A DNA stretch of 29,442 nucleotides from the NCBI GenBank assembly GCA_934476455.1, contig CAKSNY010000032.1, forward strand, positions 1 through 29,442, read 5' to 3'. A program made the translations under genes and the position numbers. This DNA comes from an uncultured Clostridia bacterium (GTDB lineage: Bacteria; Bacillota; Clostridia; UMGS1883). Below, piece by piece: positions 7,063 to 15,942 of this stretch. Every line of letters begins with the position of its first letter. Positions within the stretch are counted from its first letter, which is position 1. Below the pieces are notes generated by a model, which worked only from the letters and a program-made list of their open reading frames with translations, did no database searches and was not told the origin of the DNA.

Positions 7063-9309
7063 ATGTTGTGTTCACGGTGCAACAAAAATGTTGCCGTAAT
7101 ATTTGTAACAAGGCTTGAAAACGGTAAATCCGTAAATGAGGGGCTGTGTATGCCGTGCGCGAGGGAGCTTGGAATAAACACCCTTTCGCAAATGGCCGGC
7201 GGAATGGATTTTTCCGATATGGAAAATCTGGAGTCGCAGATGATGGAAATGATTGAGGAGGACGGCGCAGGCGGAGAAGCAAACGGCGCGGGCGCTTTGG
7301 GAAATTTCCTTTCAAATATGTTCGGTGCGCCGCAAAGAAAAGAGCCGGAGAAGGAGCAAGAGAGCGGCAAGCGCAAGAATAAAAAGGGTGAAAAACGCAA
7401 AAGGCTGCTTGATACCTATGGCTTAAACCTTACCCAAAAAGCACGAAGCGGCGGGGTGGATGCCGTGATAGGGCGCGACACGGAAATTAACCGTCTTATT
7501 CAAATTCTTAACCGCCGCACAAAAAACAACCCCGCTCTTTTGGGAGAACCCGGCGTCGGCAAAACGGCTATCGCCGAGGGCTTTGCCGAGAGGATAGTTT
7601 CCGGAAATGTTCCCGAAAAGCTGCTGGATAAAGAGGTGTATTTGCTTGACTTTACCTCAATTGTTGCGGGTACGCAGTACCGCGGTCAGTTTGAGGCGCG
7701 CCTTAAAGGTATTGTGGAGGAAACAAAAAGCCTGGGCAATATAATTTTGGTTATAGACGAGCTGCACAATATTGTAGGTGCGGGTGACGCGGAGGGGGCG
7801 ATGTCTGCCGCAAATATTTTAAAGCCTGCGCTTGCACGCGGCGAAATACAGGTTATAGGCGCGACCACGCTTAAGGAATATCGCAAATATATAGAAAAGG
7901 ACACCGCACTTGAAAGAAGATTTCAAACCATTATTGTGGAGGAGCCGAGCGAGGAGGAAACCCTTTCCATTCTCCGCGGGATAAAGCCGTACTATGAAAA
8001 ATATCACGCGGTTAAAATTTCGGATGACGTTTTGCGCGCTGCCGTAACACTTTCCGTAAGATATATAAACGACAGATTTCTTCCGGATAAGGCGATAGAC
8101 CTTATAGACGAAGCGGGAAGCAGGGCTAATCTTAAAAATGCCGTGTTGGCGGAGCTGTCGCGCGCCAAAAAGGAGCTTGCGGCGGTTGAAAATGAAATTG
8201 CGGAATCCGAAGCGGAAAAGGCGGACCCCCCGGGTGAAGAGGACTATAAAAAGCTTGCAGACCTTAAAACACGCGCCTGCGCGCTCGGTGAAAATATAGA
8301 TAACCTTACCTCGCAAATGAAGGATGTTCCGCTTACGACAGAGGATATTGCCCGCGTGGTTGAAAGCTGGACAAAAATTCCCGTAAGTAAAATTACGGAG
8401 GAGGAAACAAAAAGGCTGCTTGAACTTGAAAACAGACTTCACAGCCGGATAGTAGGACAGGATGAGGCGGTAAGCGCCGTAAGCCGCGCAATACGCAGAA
8501 GCCGTGCCGCGCTTTCCAAAAAACGCCGTCCGGCAAGCTTTATATTTGTGGGGCCTACCGGTGTGGGAAAGACAGAGCTTGTAAAACAGCTTGCAATACA
8601 GCTTTTTGACAGCGAGGACGCCCTCATCCGTGTCGATATGACAGAATATATGGAAAAACATTCGGTTTCAAAGCTTATCGGCTCGCCTCCGGGCTATGTC
8701 GGATATGACGACGCGGGGCAGCTTACCGAAAAGGTGCGCCGCCATCCGTACAGCGTAATATTGTTTGATGAAATAGAAAAAGCGCACCCGGACGTGCTTA
8801 ATATAATGCTGCAAATTTTAGACGACGGCAGAGTAACCGACAGTCAGGGAAAAACGGTAAGCTTTGAAAATACCGTAATTGTTATGACCAGCAACGCCGG
8901 AAGCGATTGGAAAGGCGGGGCTATCGGCTTTTCGCAAAGCGCCGCAAAACAAAATTATGAAAAGGTGATGCGTGCACTGAGGGCTGTTTTGAAGCCGGAA
9001 TTTTTAAACCGTGTGGATGAGATTGCCGTGTTTGAAGAACTTGGAAGCGCTCAAATGAAAAAAATTCTTGAAATTATGCTCTCCGACCTTAACGATATGC
9101 TTAAGGAAAAGGATATGTGCCTTGAAGTGAGCGAAGAGGTAAAAGACTATATTGTTGATAAAGCAATGAAAGAGCATTTGGGGGCAAGACCGCTGCGCCG
9201 TATCATAAACAGAGAAATGGAAGATTCCATCTCCGATATAGTTATCCGCGGGATAGAAAAGAGCGTTATTTGTGCAAAGATGGAAAACGGAGTGATTGTG
9301 TGTGGCTAA
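7063..9309 (+). CDS. clpE: Clp ATPase with N-terminal zinc finger (ClpE-like unfoldase)
   Basis: The 748-residue protein has two AAA modules: Walker A GEPGVGKT at 161-168 with DELHNIVGAG, and GPTGVGKT at 497-504 with LFDE near 567-570. The IGF tripeptide at 621-623 is the loop that docks on ClpP, so it should feed unfolded substrates into the ClpP protease. Two cysteine pairs, C3/C6 and C29/C32, make the N-terminal zinc finger characteristic of ClpE, and the long Clp-N repeat domain of ClpA/ClpC is absent. A short coiled-coil middle domain lies near 362-420. ATG 7063 is preferred to the upstream in-frame start at 6970, because GGAGA precedes it and the longer form would begin before the promoter. 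The following gene overlaps its end by 8 nt. Confidence 0.9.
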   Translation: MLCSRCNKNVAVIFVTRLENGKSVNEGLCMPCARELGINTLSQMAGGMDFSDMENLESQMMEMIEEDGAGGEANGAGALGNFLSNMFGAPQRKEPEKEQESGKRKNKKGEKRKRLLDTYGLNLTQKARSGGVDAVIGRDTEINRLIQILNRRTKNNPALLGEPGVGKTAIAEGFAERIVSGNVPEKLLDKEVYLLDFTSIVAGTQYRGQFEARLKGIVEETKSLGNIILVIDELHNIVGAGDAEGAMSAANILKPALARGEIQVIGATTLKEYRKYIEKDTALERRFQTIIVEEPSEEETLSILRGIKPYYEKYHAVKISDDVLRAAVTLSVRYINDRFLPDKAIDLIDEAGSRANLKNAVLAELSRAKKELAAVENEIAESEAEKADPPGEEDYKKLADLKTRACALGENIDNLTSQMKDVPLTTEDIARVVESWTKIPVSKITEEETKRLLELENRLHSRIVGQDEAVSAVSRAIRRSRAALSKKRRPASFIFVGPTGVGKTELVKQLAIQLFDSEDALIRVDMTEYMEKHSVSKLIGSPPGYVGYDDAGQLTEKVRRHPYSVILFDEIEKAHPDVLNIMLQILDDGRVTDSQGKTVSFENTVIVMTSNAGSDWKGGAIGFSQSAAKQNYEKVMRALRAVLKPEFLNRVDEIAVFEELGSAQMKKILEIMLSDLNDMLKEKDMCLEVSEEVKDYIVDKAMKEHLGARPLRRIINREMEDSISDIVIRGIEKSVICAKMENGVIVCG

Positions 9310-10159
9310 GCGCGTACTGGCAGTGTATGATAAACCGGCGGACCGCACCGCGCTTGAATGGTGCGAGGAGGCTGCAAAAGAGATTTCCTTAAAGTTCAGA
9401 AAGAGCGTTCCGTTTGAGTTTGTATGTTCGGATATTCTGTTTCTTGAAAAAGCAGCTTTTGAGAATTTCGTTGAAGGGGAACACTGCTTTTCCATACTTT
9501 ACTGCGGAAAGATAAACCATAAGCTGCTTATAAACGCTTCGGCGCTTGTTTCGCCGAAAGTGAAAGGGCTTTTTTGCGGAAAAACGCAAATTTACGCGCC
9601 CGTCTGCGATATAAAGCACGAAGCGGAGAACGGCTTTGCACGTGATACAATGACCGTTCCCGACGAAAACACGAAATGCTGCGTAGAAACCGCAAAGCGT
9701 TTTTGCAGGCACGGAAAAATCACCTATTTGCACGGTGCCGCCTGTGCTGCACAGGAAAAGCTTCGTGCAGAGCTTGAAAGATGTCTTTTAAAATACAAAA
9801 GCGCAATGTGCGAGGTAAGCTCTTTTGCGTCTGAGGACGAGATAAGGAATGTTGTTGTTACAACGCCTGCGCTTTTTAATATTACGGCGCTTTCCGGAAA
9901 AATGAACAGCTTGTCGCTTGCCGGCGGAAAGTACAATATATATGCCCCGACGGATAACAATGATTTTTGTTCGCTGTTGTACGCGTATTCAACTCTTTTG
10001 CGGGAAGAGCTTTTAAGGTCAAACTGCGGCGAGTGGCTGCAGAACACCTTAGACTCCGTTTCCGCGCGCGGTCTTTCGGCGCGTCCGGAAATAGCGGCAG
10101 CCATAACCGAGGCGCTGAATGAAATATCAAATGACAGGCGGGCTGAGAATGAATTTTAA
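9302..10159 (+). CDS. Divergent protein resembling isocitrate/isopropylmalate dehydrogenase, catalytic residues missing
   Basis: The 285-residue protein is not recognised from a named family. Its second half follows the layout of the isocitrate/isopropylmalate dehydrogenase fold: DTMTV then ENTKCCVETAKRF, then NVVVTTPALFNITALSGK where active enzymes have VIVTPNLFGDILSD, then LLYAYSTLLREEL where they have ILSAAMMLRYSL, and a C-terminal helix ARGLSARPEIAAAITEALNE. The conserved lysine of VDKANVL is replaced (LHGAACAA), and the metal-binding aspartates of GDILSD are lost. If the resemblance is real, it is a pseudoenzyme with a binding or regulatory role. GTG 9302 is chosen (GGAG 7 nt upstream), overlapping the Clp stop; the next gene starts inside its 3' end. 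This tight coupling suggests joint expression with the Clp ATPase and the DNA glycosylase. Confidence 0.5.
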   Translation: MAKRVLAVYDKPADRTALEWCEEAAKEISLKFRKSVPFEFVCSDILFLEKAAFENFVEGEHCFSILYCGKINHKLLINASALVSPKVKGLFCGKTQIYAPVCDIKHEAENGFARDTMTVPDENTKCCVETAKRFCRHGKITYLHGAACAAQEKLRAELERCLLKYKSAMCEVSSFASEDEIRNVVVTTPALFNITALSGKMNSLSLAGGKYNIYAPTDNNDFCSLLYAYSTLLREELLRSNCGEWLQNTLDSVSARGLSARPEIAAAITEALNEISNDRRAENEF

Positions 10160-10985
10160 GCTTAAGGATTTTTCCCCCGAGCATACCTTTGAATGCGGGC
10201 AGTGCTTTCGGTGGGAAAGGCAAACGGATAAAAGCTATATAGGCGTTGCGGGAGAAAAAGCCGTCAGAATAAGTGCGCACGGCGACGATATTACAATAGA
10301 CGGAATAGAAAAGCCCGAATTTGAAAGCTTTTGGAGAAAATATCTTGACTGTGACCGTGATTACGGAGAGATTAAAAAAAGAGTATCGGTAAATCCGGTT
10401 ATGAAAGAAGCCGTTTCATACGGCGGCGGTATACGCATTTTAAGACAGGAATTTCACGAGGCGCTTATTTCCTTTATAATATCTCAGCGCAGCTCAATAC
10501 CTCGCATTAAAACTTGTGTGCGCCGCCTGTGTGAGCGTTACGGCGAGAGCATATACTTTGAGGGGAAGCAGTATTTTACGTTCCCCGCGCCCGAAAAGCT
10601 TGCACAAATTTCGGAAAAAGAATTTTCAGAGCTCGGTACAGGTTACCGCGCACCGTATCTTTACGGCGCGGCGCAAAGCCTTGCGGACGGCACTTTCTGT
10701 GCGGCGGAGCTTTCTTCTCTTTCCACGCCGGAGGCACGAAAAAAGCTTCTTTCCGTGCGCGGCATAGGCGATAAGGTGTGCGACTGTATTTTGCTGTTTT
10801 CACTCGGAAAGTACGACCTTTTCCCATCGGATGTGTGGATAAAGCGCACTATGGCAGAGTATTTCGGCACGGACAACGCAAAAGAGGACGGGGAAAGATT
10901 TTTCGGAGAATACAGCGGCTTTGCACAGCAGTATTTGTTTTATTGGCGCAAGTCAATCCCTTTCGGAAAGGCGGTAAATATATGA
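10149..10985 (+). CDS. ogg: 8-oxoguanine DNA glycosylase/AP lyase (OGG1 type)
   Basis: The 278-residue protein is a helix-hairpin-helix-GPD glycosylase that removes oxidised guanine from DNA. The motif SVRGIGDKVCDCILLFSLG carries the catalytic lysine (K209 in GDKVCDC, matching VGTKVADC of OGG1), and the essential aspartate is D228 in FPSDVW. The N-terminal part (FECGQCFRWERQ...YIGVAG) matches the OGG N-terminal domain. ATG 10149 overlaps the preceding gene by 11 nt; the upstream ribosome site GGCGGG is weak, so coupled translation is likely. An earlier in-frame ATG at 10131 has no site and adds residues not seen in the family. Its stop overlaps the start of the next gene in ATGA. Confidence 0.9.
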   Translation: MNFKLKDFSPEHTFECGQCFRWERQTDKSYIGVAGEKAVRISAHGDDITIDGIEKPEFESFWRKYLDCDRDYGEIKKRVSVNPVMKEAVSYGGGIRILRQEFHEALISFIISQRSSIPRIKTCVRRLCERYGESIYFEGKQYFTFPAPEKLAQISEKEFSELGTGYRAPYLYGAAQSLADGTFCAAELSSLSTPEARKKLLSVRGIGDKVCDCILLFSLGKYDLFPSDVWIKRTMAEYFGTDNAKEDGERFFGEYSGFAQQYLFYWRKSIPFGKAVNI

Positions 10986-11473
10986 AAAACCTTTACGCCG
11001 ACATATACCTCGGCAGTGTGCTTGACGTTACGCCCGGGCTTTTAAGGGCGCACGGGGCAGAGGGGCTTATTCTTGATATAGATAACACCCTTATCGGTCA
11101 CAATGTACCAATGCCCGATGAAACGGTGATTGCGCATTTAAAAAAGCTTTCAGGCGATGGAATAAAGCTTTGTGTTGTGTCAAACAACCGCGAAAGCCGT
11201 GTAAAGCCTTTTTGTGAAAAAATAGGTGTGGGCGCCTTTGTGTGTAACGCCCTGAAGCCGCTCCGCAGCGGGTACGAAAGAGCATCTCTGTGTATGAAGC
11301 TGCCCCTTTCGCGCATTGCAGCGGTGGGCGATCAGGTATTTACCGATGTATGGGGCGCAAAGCGCGCGGGCTGCGTTGCAATACTTACAAAGCCTATACA
11401 TAGCGGGGGAGAGGGATTTTTCATAGCCCTTAAAAGATTGGCGGAAAAACCGTTTTTGCGCGGGAAATTTTAA
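10982..11473 (+). CDS. yqeG: YqeG-family HAD phosphatase
   Basis: The 163-residue protein has HAD subfamily IIIA motifs: the nucleophile site DIDNTL at 32-37, a Ser/Thr motif in CVVSNNRES, and GDQVFTDVWGAKRAG as the metal-binding motif IV. YqeG proteins are widespread in Firmicutes, and homologues dephosphorylate phosphatidylglycerophosphate or related substrates; the substrate here is not shown. ATG 10982 overlaps the glycosylase stop (ATGA) with AAAGGCGG upstream. It is the last gene of the clpE-ogg run; a new promoter follows 29 nt after its stop. Confidence 0.88.
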   Translation: MKNLYADIYLGSVLDVTPGLLRAHGAEGLILDIDNTLIGHNVPMPDETVIAHLKKLSGDGIKLCVVSNNRESRVKPFCEKIGVGAFVCNALKPLRSGYERASLCMKLPLSRIAAVGDQVFTDVWGAKRAGCVAILTKPIHSGGEGFFIALKRLAEKPFLRGKF

Positions 11474-11501
11474 GTTTTTAACCAATTACGGTAAAAAAAG
11501 C

Positions 11502-11530
11502 TTGCATTGGCTGCAATTTGGTGATATAAT
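11502..11530 (+). promoter_or_regulatory. Sigma-A promoter of the rimP-nusA-infB operon
   Basis: TTGCAT (11502-11507), 17-bp spacer, TATAAT (11525-11530). It lies 80 nt before the rimP start, leaving room for the leader hairpin at 11546-11567. Confidence 0.8.
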
Positions 11531-11545
11531 GCAAAAGGTAATGTG

Positions 11546-11567
11546 AGAGTGGGTTGTGACCCACTCT
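11546..11567 (+). promoter_or_regulatory. Leader hairpin upstream of rimP
   Basis: AGAGTGGGT (11546-11554) pairs perfectly with ACCCACTCT (11559-11567) around the loop TGTG, about 10 nt into the expected transcript. It is followed by only TTC, so it is not a strong terminator. It may stabilise the 5' end or act as a regulatory site. NusA-IF2 operons are often controlled in their leader, but no specific mechanism is shown here. Confidence 0.6.
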
Positions 11568-11609
11568 TTCGTGTTATTATGCCGATAATTATAAAAGGGG
11601 GTTGTGCCT

Positions 11610-12065
11610 GTGTCAAAGACCGAGCTTGAGCTTGAGCGTATAGCGCTTCCGATATGCGAAAAGTGCGGCGTTTACATTTACAGCAGCGAATACAAAAAGG
11701 AGGGCGGAAGCTTTTATCTGCGCCTTTTTATCGACCGCGATGGCGGCGTTACAATTGAGGACTGCGAAAACGTAAGCCGTGCGTTAAGCCCGCTGCTTGA
11801 CGAAAAGCTTGATATTAAGGAGGCGTATATTTTTGAAGTTTCCTCCCCGGGGATTGACCGTATGCTTACACGCCCGTGGCATTTTGACAAGGCAATCGGC
11901 AGCGATATAGACATAAAGCTTTTTGCCCCGATTGACGGGAAAAAAGAGATAAGCGGCACTCTTTTGTCGCACGGTGAGGATTTTGTCACCATACTTAACG
12001 ATAACAAAGAACAGACAATTTTAAAGCGGCAGGCGTCGCAGATTAGGCTGTCCTTCAAATTTTAA
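11610..12065 (+). CDS. rimP: Ribosome maturation factor RimP
   Basis: The 151-residue protein assists 30S subunit assembly. The family signature is visible: FYLRLFIDRDGGVTIEDCEN followed by VSRAL, then IFEVSSPGIDRMLTRPWHF, and a C-terminal SH3-like part around GTLLSHGEDFVTIL. The GTG at 11610 is preferred because AAGGGGG lies 8 nt upstream; a GTG at 11604 would be only 2 nt from that site. It is first in the classic Firmicutes order rimP-nusA-rnpM-L7Ae-infB and shares the promoter at 11502. Confidence 0.95.
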   Translation: MSKTELELERIALPICEKCGVYIYSSEYKKEGGSFYLRLFIDRDGGVTIEDCENVSRALSPLLDEKLDIKEAYIFEVSSPGIDRMLTRPWHFDKAIGSDIDIKLFAPIDGKKEISGTLLSHGEDFVTILNDNKEQTILKRQASQIRLSFKF

Positions 12066-12084
12066 TAGGAGATGAAAGAACAAA

Positions 12085-13131
12085 ATGAACAGTGAACTTA
12101 TTCTTGCTTTAAACGCGCTGGAGGCGGAAAAGCATATAAACAAGGAGCTGATGTTTGAGGCACTTGAAACGGCGCTTATAACCGCTTATAAGAAAAACTT
12201 CGGCTCGGGGTATAATTGCTTTGCGGCAGTTAACCGCGAAACGGGTGATATGCGCGTGTATTGCGCAAAAGAGGTTACAGAGGAGGTTACAGACCCCTGC
12301 ACGCAGATGACCTTGGAGGAGGCAAAGACGATAAACCGCCGCTACGGCATAGGTGATATTGTCGAGCTTGACGCAGACCCCGCAAAGTTCGGAAGAATTG
12401 CCGCACAAACGGCAAAGCAAATAGTTGTGCAAAAAATCCGCGAGGCTGAACGCGGAAATATGTACAGCGAATACAGCGATAAGGAAAACGACGTTATGAC
12501 AGGTAAGGTGGAAAAGCTTGACCGCCGCGGCGTTCTGATAGATTTAGGCACGGCGGAGGCGCTTTTGGCAACCTCCGAGCAGATCCCCGGCGAAAGCTAC
12601 ACCCCCGGAAAACGCATAAAGGTTTATGTTTTTGAGGTTAAGAAGACAACCAAAAATGTAAGCCTGATGGTTTCGCGCACACATCCCGGGCTTGTTAAAA
12701 AGCTTTTTGAAAAAGAAATTCCCGAAATTGCCGACGGCACCGTTATTATAAAAAGCATCGCGCGTGAGGCGGGCAGTCGCACAAAGCTTGCCGTTTTTTC
12801 GGAAAATCCGGATATAGACCCGGTCGGCTCGTGCGTCGGGCAAAAGGGCGTGCGTGTTGCGGGCATCGTTGAAGAATTAAACGATGAAAAGATAGACGTA
12901 ATACAGTACAGCGAAGACCCAGCGCAGTATATAAGCGCGGCGCTTAACCCGGCAAAGGTATTAAGCGTGGAAACAGATGAAGAAAATAAGAGCGCCGTTG
13001 TTACCGTTCCCGAATTTCAGCTTTCGCTCGCTATCGGAAAGGAAGGGCAGAACGCCCGCCTTGCTGCAAGGCTGACAGGCTGGAAAATAGATATAAAGAG
13101 CGACGAAGCGGCAGACGGGAAGGAAGAATAA
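12085..13131 (+). CDS. nusA: Transcription termination/antitermination factor NusA
   Basis: The 348-residue protein has the NusA layout: an N-terminal RNA-polymerase-binding domain (LALNALEAEKHINKELMFEA), an S1 domain (around MTGKVEKLDRRGVLIDLG), and two KH domains with VGQKGVRV and IGKEGQNARLAARLTGW. It lacks the acidic C-terminal repeats of E. coli NusA, as is usual in Firmicutes. It binds elongating RNA polymerase and nascent RNA, promoting pausing and intrinsic termination. AGGAGA lies 12 nt before the ATG. Confidence 0.97.
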   Translation: MNSELILALNALEAEKHINKELMFEALETALITAYKKNFGSGYNCFAAVNRETGDMRVYCAKEVTEEVTDPCTQMTLEEAKTINRRYGIGDIVELDADPAKFGRIAAQTAKQIVVQKIREAERGNMYSEYSDKENDVMTGKVEKLDRRGVLIDLGTAEALLATSEQIPGESYTPGKRIKVYVFEVKKTTKNVSLMVSRTHPGLVKKLFEKEIPEIADGTVIIKSIAREAGSRTKLAVFSENPDIDPVGSCVGQKGVRVAGIVEELNDEKIDVIQYSEDPAQYISAALNPAKVLSVETDEENKSAVVTVPEFQLSLAIGKEGQNARLAARLTGWKIDIKSDEAADGKEE

Positions 13132-13133
13132 AA

Positions 13134-13385
13134 ATGCATCTTCCTTTGAGAATGTGCGTTGTATGCCGCCAAATGAAACAAAAAGACGAACTTTACCGTG
13201 TTTGCTTAAATAACGGTGAGGTGGTTTTTGACAAGACAAATAAGGCACAGGGGCGCGGCGCATATATATGTAAAACGGGCGGCTGTATTGAAAAAATGGA
13301 TAAGACCCGCGCGTTTGACCGCGCGTTCAAAAGGAACGTGTCGCATTATATAAACGAAAAAACAATGAAAGAAATGATTGAATGA
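13134..13385 (+). CDS. rnpM: YlxR/RnpM, RNase P-binding protein
   Basis: The 83-residue protein matches DUF448: LRMCVVCRQMKQKDELYRV at the start, then GRGAYICKTGGC and a basic tail, FDRAFKRNV. In Bacillus subtilis the homologue binds RNase P RNA and modulates it. GGAAGG lies upstream of the ATG, 2 nt after the nusA stop. Its stop overlaps the next start in ATGA. Confidence 0.93.
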   Translation: MHLPLRMCVVCRQMKQKDELYRVCLNNGEVVFDKTNKAQGRGAYICKTGGCIEKMDKTRAFDRAFKRNVSHYINEKTMKEMIE

Positions 13386-13693
13386 ACGATAGACTGCTTG
13401 GTATGCTTGGGCTTGCGGTGCGCGCGGGGAAGGTTTCGTTCGGCGCGTTTATGACCGAAAAAGCCGTTGCAGAGGGGAAGGCGTCCCTTGTAATAATTGC
13501 AAAGGACTGCGGTAATTCAAATTTACGTAAAATGGAAAACGCCTGCAGGGCGGGCGGCGTGCATTATATAAGCTATTCCGACAAAGCGGCGCTTTCGGGC
13601 GCGGTCGGGAAAAAGGACGTCCCGGCGGTGGGCGTGTGTGATAAAAATTTTGCGGAAGCTATCGTTAAAATTTATGGAGGTGTTTCTAAATGA
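13382..13693 (+). CDS. L7Ae-family RNA-binding protein YlxQ
   Basis: The 103-residue protein has the L7Ae/L30e fold signature: LLGMLGLAVRAGKVSFGAF, LVIIAKDCGNSNLRKM and VGVCDKNFAEAI. Proteins of this type bind kink-turn RNA; the cellular role of YlxQ is not established. Both ends are coupled by ATGA overlaps, to rnpM and to infB. GGAGGT for infB lies inside its last codons. Confidence 0.92.
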   Translation: MNDRLLGMLGLAVRAGKVSFGAFMTEKAVAEGKASLVIIAKDCGNSNLRKMENACRAGGVHYISYSDKAALSGAVGKKDVPAVGVCDKNFAEAIVKIYGGVSK

Positions 13694-15942
13694 TCGCAAA
13701 ACAGAAGGTAAGCGCTGTATCAAAGGCGATTGAAATTCCGGGCAAGGAAATAGTAAAAATACTTAAGGAAGTTGCAGGTATTTCAAAAAGCACCGCATCA
13801 AGCCTTGATGCGGACGAGATGAGTATTGTAATGGAATACTATACTCAAAAATTTGACGATGGTACCACAATAGAGGAATATGTAAATTCCTGCCGTGCGG
13901 CGGCATTGGAAAAGAAAAAAGAGCAGGAAAAGGAAAAAACGAAAGAGGAAGAGCTTTCGCAAACCGAAGAATTTACGCCGCATAAAAATGTGCGATACGT
14001 AGACACCCGCACAAATGCGGTTGACCTTGACGTACAGCTTGCAAAGGAAAAGGCAGAGATGCTTGCGCCGGAAATTAAAGACACCGAAACGAATAAACAG
14101 CGCATAAAGAAAAATAATAAGGGTAAGCAGCCTATGCAAAAGAAGGCTGTTTCAAAGCCCGAACCGCAGAAGCCCAAAAAAGAGGTGCAGAAGCTTCATG
14201 TTTTAATCGGGGATTCCATAACCGTGGGCGACCTTGCACAAAAGCTGAAGGTTGGCGCAACGGAAATTATAAAGCGCCTTATGCAGCTTGGTATAATGGC
14301 GGCAATAACACAGGATATAGAGTATGACGTAGCAGCCCTTGTTGCCGAAGATATGGGCGCAGAGGTAGAACGCGAGGTAATCGTAACAGAGGAGGATCGC
14401 CTTTTTGGTGAGGCAGACGCCCCCGACGACGAAAAAGACCTGGTACCCCGTCCGCCGGTTGTTGTTGTAATGGGTCATGTTGACCACGGTAAAACAAGTC
14501 TTCTTGATGCAATCCGCTCGACAAATGTAACGGCGGGCGAAGCGGGCGGTATAACACAGCATATCGGTGCGTATATGGTAAACATAAACGGAAACCCGAT
14601 AGCATTTTTGGACACCCCCGGGCATGAAGCGTTTACCGCAATGCGTGCGCGCGGTGCGCAGGTAACAGATATTGCAATACTTGTGGTTGCCGCAGACGAC
14701 GGTATTATGCCGCAGACGATTGAGGCAATAAACCACGCAAAAGCGGCAGAGGTAAGCATAATAGTTGCCATTAACAAGATAGACAAAGAGGGCGCAAACC
14801 CCGATCGTGTAAAGCAGGAGCTTACAGAGCACGGCCTTGTTCCCGAGGAATGGGGCGGCGATGTAATATGCGTAGAGGTAAGCGCAAAGCAGCATAAAAA
14901 TATAGACCAGCTTCTTGAAATGGTTCTTCTTACGGCGGAAATGAAAGAGCTTAAGGCAAACCCCAACCGTATGGCAAAGGGTACCGTTATAGAGGCAAAG
15001 CTTGATAAGGGGCGCGGACCGGTTGCAACGGTTTTGGTGCAGAACGGTACGCTTAAATCAGGTGATATAATAGTAGCCGGCACAGCTGTAGGCAGGGTGC
15101 GCGCTATGACAGACGAACGCGGCAAAAAGCTTAAAGAGGCGAAGCCCTCCACCCCTGTGGAAATAGTAGGGCTCAGCGAAACACCGGACGGCGGCGACCT
15201 TTTCTATGCCGTAAAGGATGAGCGCGCAGCGCGCCATGTTGTTGAAACAAGAAAGCAAAAAATTAAGGATGAAGCAATAAAGGCAACCCAGCGCGTAAAT
15301 CTTGAAGATTTGTTCAGCAAGATTCAGCAGGGTGAGGTTAAAGACCTTAACATAATAGTAAAGGCAGACGTTCAGGGCAGCGTTGAAGCTGTTAGGCAGA
15401 GCCTTGAAAAATTGTCAAACGACGAGGTAAGGGTACGTGTTATCCATGGCGGCGTAGGCGCTATTACAGAGAGCGACGTTACGCTTGCGTCAGCGTCAAA
15501 CGCTATTATAGTAGGCTTTAACGTTCGTCCCGATGCCGGCGGCAGAAGCGCGGCAGAGCTTAACAAGGTAGACCTTAGAATGTACCGCGTAATTTATGAG
15601 GCGATAGAGGAAATCGAAGCTGCAATGAAGGGTATGCTTGCGCCCACCTTCCGTGAAAAGGTGATAGGTCATGCCGAAATCCGCCAGACCTTTAAAGTAA
15701 GCGGTGTGGGAACAATCGGCGGCTGCTATGTAACGGACGGTAAAATACAGCGTTCCTGCGGCGTGCGGATAGTGCGTGACGGCATAGTTATACACGAGGG
15801 CGAGTTAGACTCTCTGCGCCGCTTTAAGGACGATGTAAAAGAGGTAAACAGCGGTTACGAATGCGGTATGGGATTTGTCCGCTTTAACGATATTAAAGAG
15901 GGCGATGTTGTGGAATGTTTCGTAATGGAAGAGGTTAAATAA
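13690..15942 (+). CDS. infB: Translation initiation factor IF-2
   Basis: The 750-residue GTPase brings formyl-methionyl-tRNA to the 30S subunit. It has a Lys/Glu-rich N-terminal linker (about 70-170), an IF2-N domain (KLHVLIGDSITVGDLAQKL), then the G domain with GHVDHGKT at 262-269, DTPGHE at 308-313 and NKID at 362-365, followed by domains II-IV (C-terminal RSCGVRIVRDGIVIHEG). It is slightly shorter than many homologues because of a compact N-terminal linker. It starts with ATGA overlap to ylxQ, with GGAGGT 8 nt upstream. Confidence 0.97.
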   Translation: MIAKQKVSAVSKAIEIPGKEIVKILKEVAGISKSTASSLDADEMSIVMEYYTQKFDDGTTIEEYVNSCRAAALEKKKEQEKEKTKEEELSQTEEFTPHKNVRYVDTRTNAVDLDVQLAKEKAEMLAPEIKDTETNKQRIKKNNKGKQPMQKKAVSKPEPQKPKKEVQKLHVLIGDSITVGDLAQKLKVGATEIIKRLMQLGIMAAITQDIEYDVAALVAEDMGAEVEREVIVTEEDRLFGEADAPDDEKDLVPRPPVVVVMGHVDHGKTSLLDAIRSTNVTAGEAGGITQHIGAYMVNINGNPIAFLDTPGHEAFTAMRARGAQVTDIAILVVAADDGIMPQTIEAINHAKAAEVSIIVAINKIDKEGANPDRVKQELTEHGLVPEEWGGDVICVEVSAKQHKNIDQLLEMVLLTAEMKELKANPNRMAKGTVIEAKLDKGRGPVATVLVQNGTLKSGDIIVAGTAVGRVRAMTDERGKKLKEAKPSTPVEIVGLSETPDGGDLFYAVKDERAARHVVETRKQKIKDEAIKATQRVNLEDLFSKIQQGEVKDLNIIVKADVQGSVEAVRQSLEKLSNDEVRVRVIHGGVGAITESDVTLASASNAIIVGFNVRPDAGGRSAAELNKVDLRMYRVIYEAIEEIEAAMKGMLAPTFREKVIGHAEIRQTFKVSGVGTIGGCYVTDGKIQRSCGVRIVRDGIVIHEGELDSLRRFKDDVKEVNSGYECGMGFVRFNDIKEGDVVECFVMEEVK

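Noticed and set aside
7819..8661. Long minus-strand frame of 280 codons inside the Clp gene
   Set aside because: It is the antisense shadow of a well-supported ClpE-like gene; the composition (Cys/Tyr/Phe-rich) is typical of an antisense frame.
14203..14895. Minus-strand frame of 230 codons inside infB
   Set aside because: It is antisense to the conserved G domain of IF-2, Tyr/Cys-rich, with no start signals.
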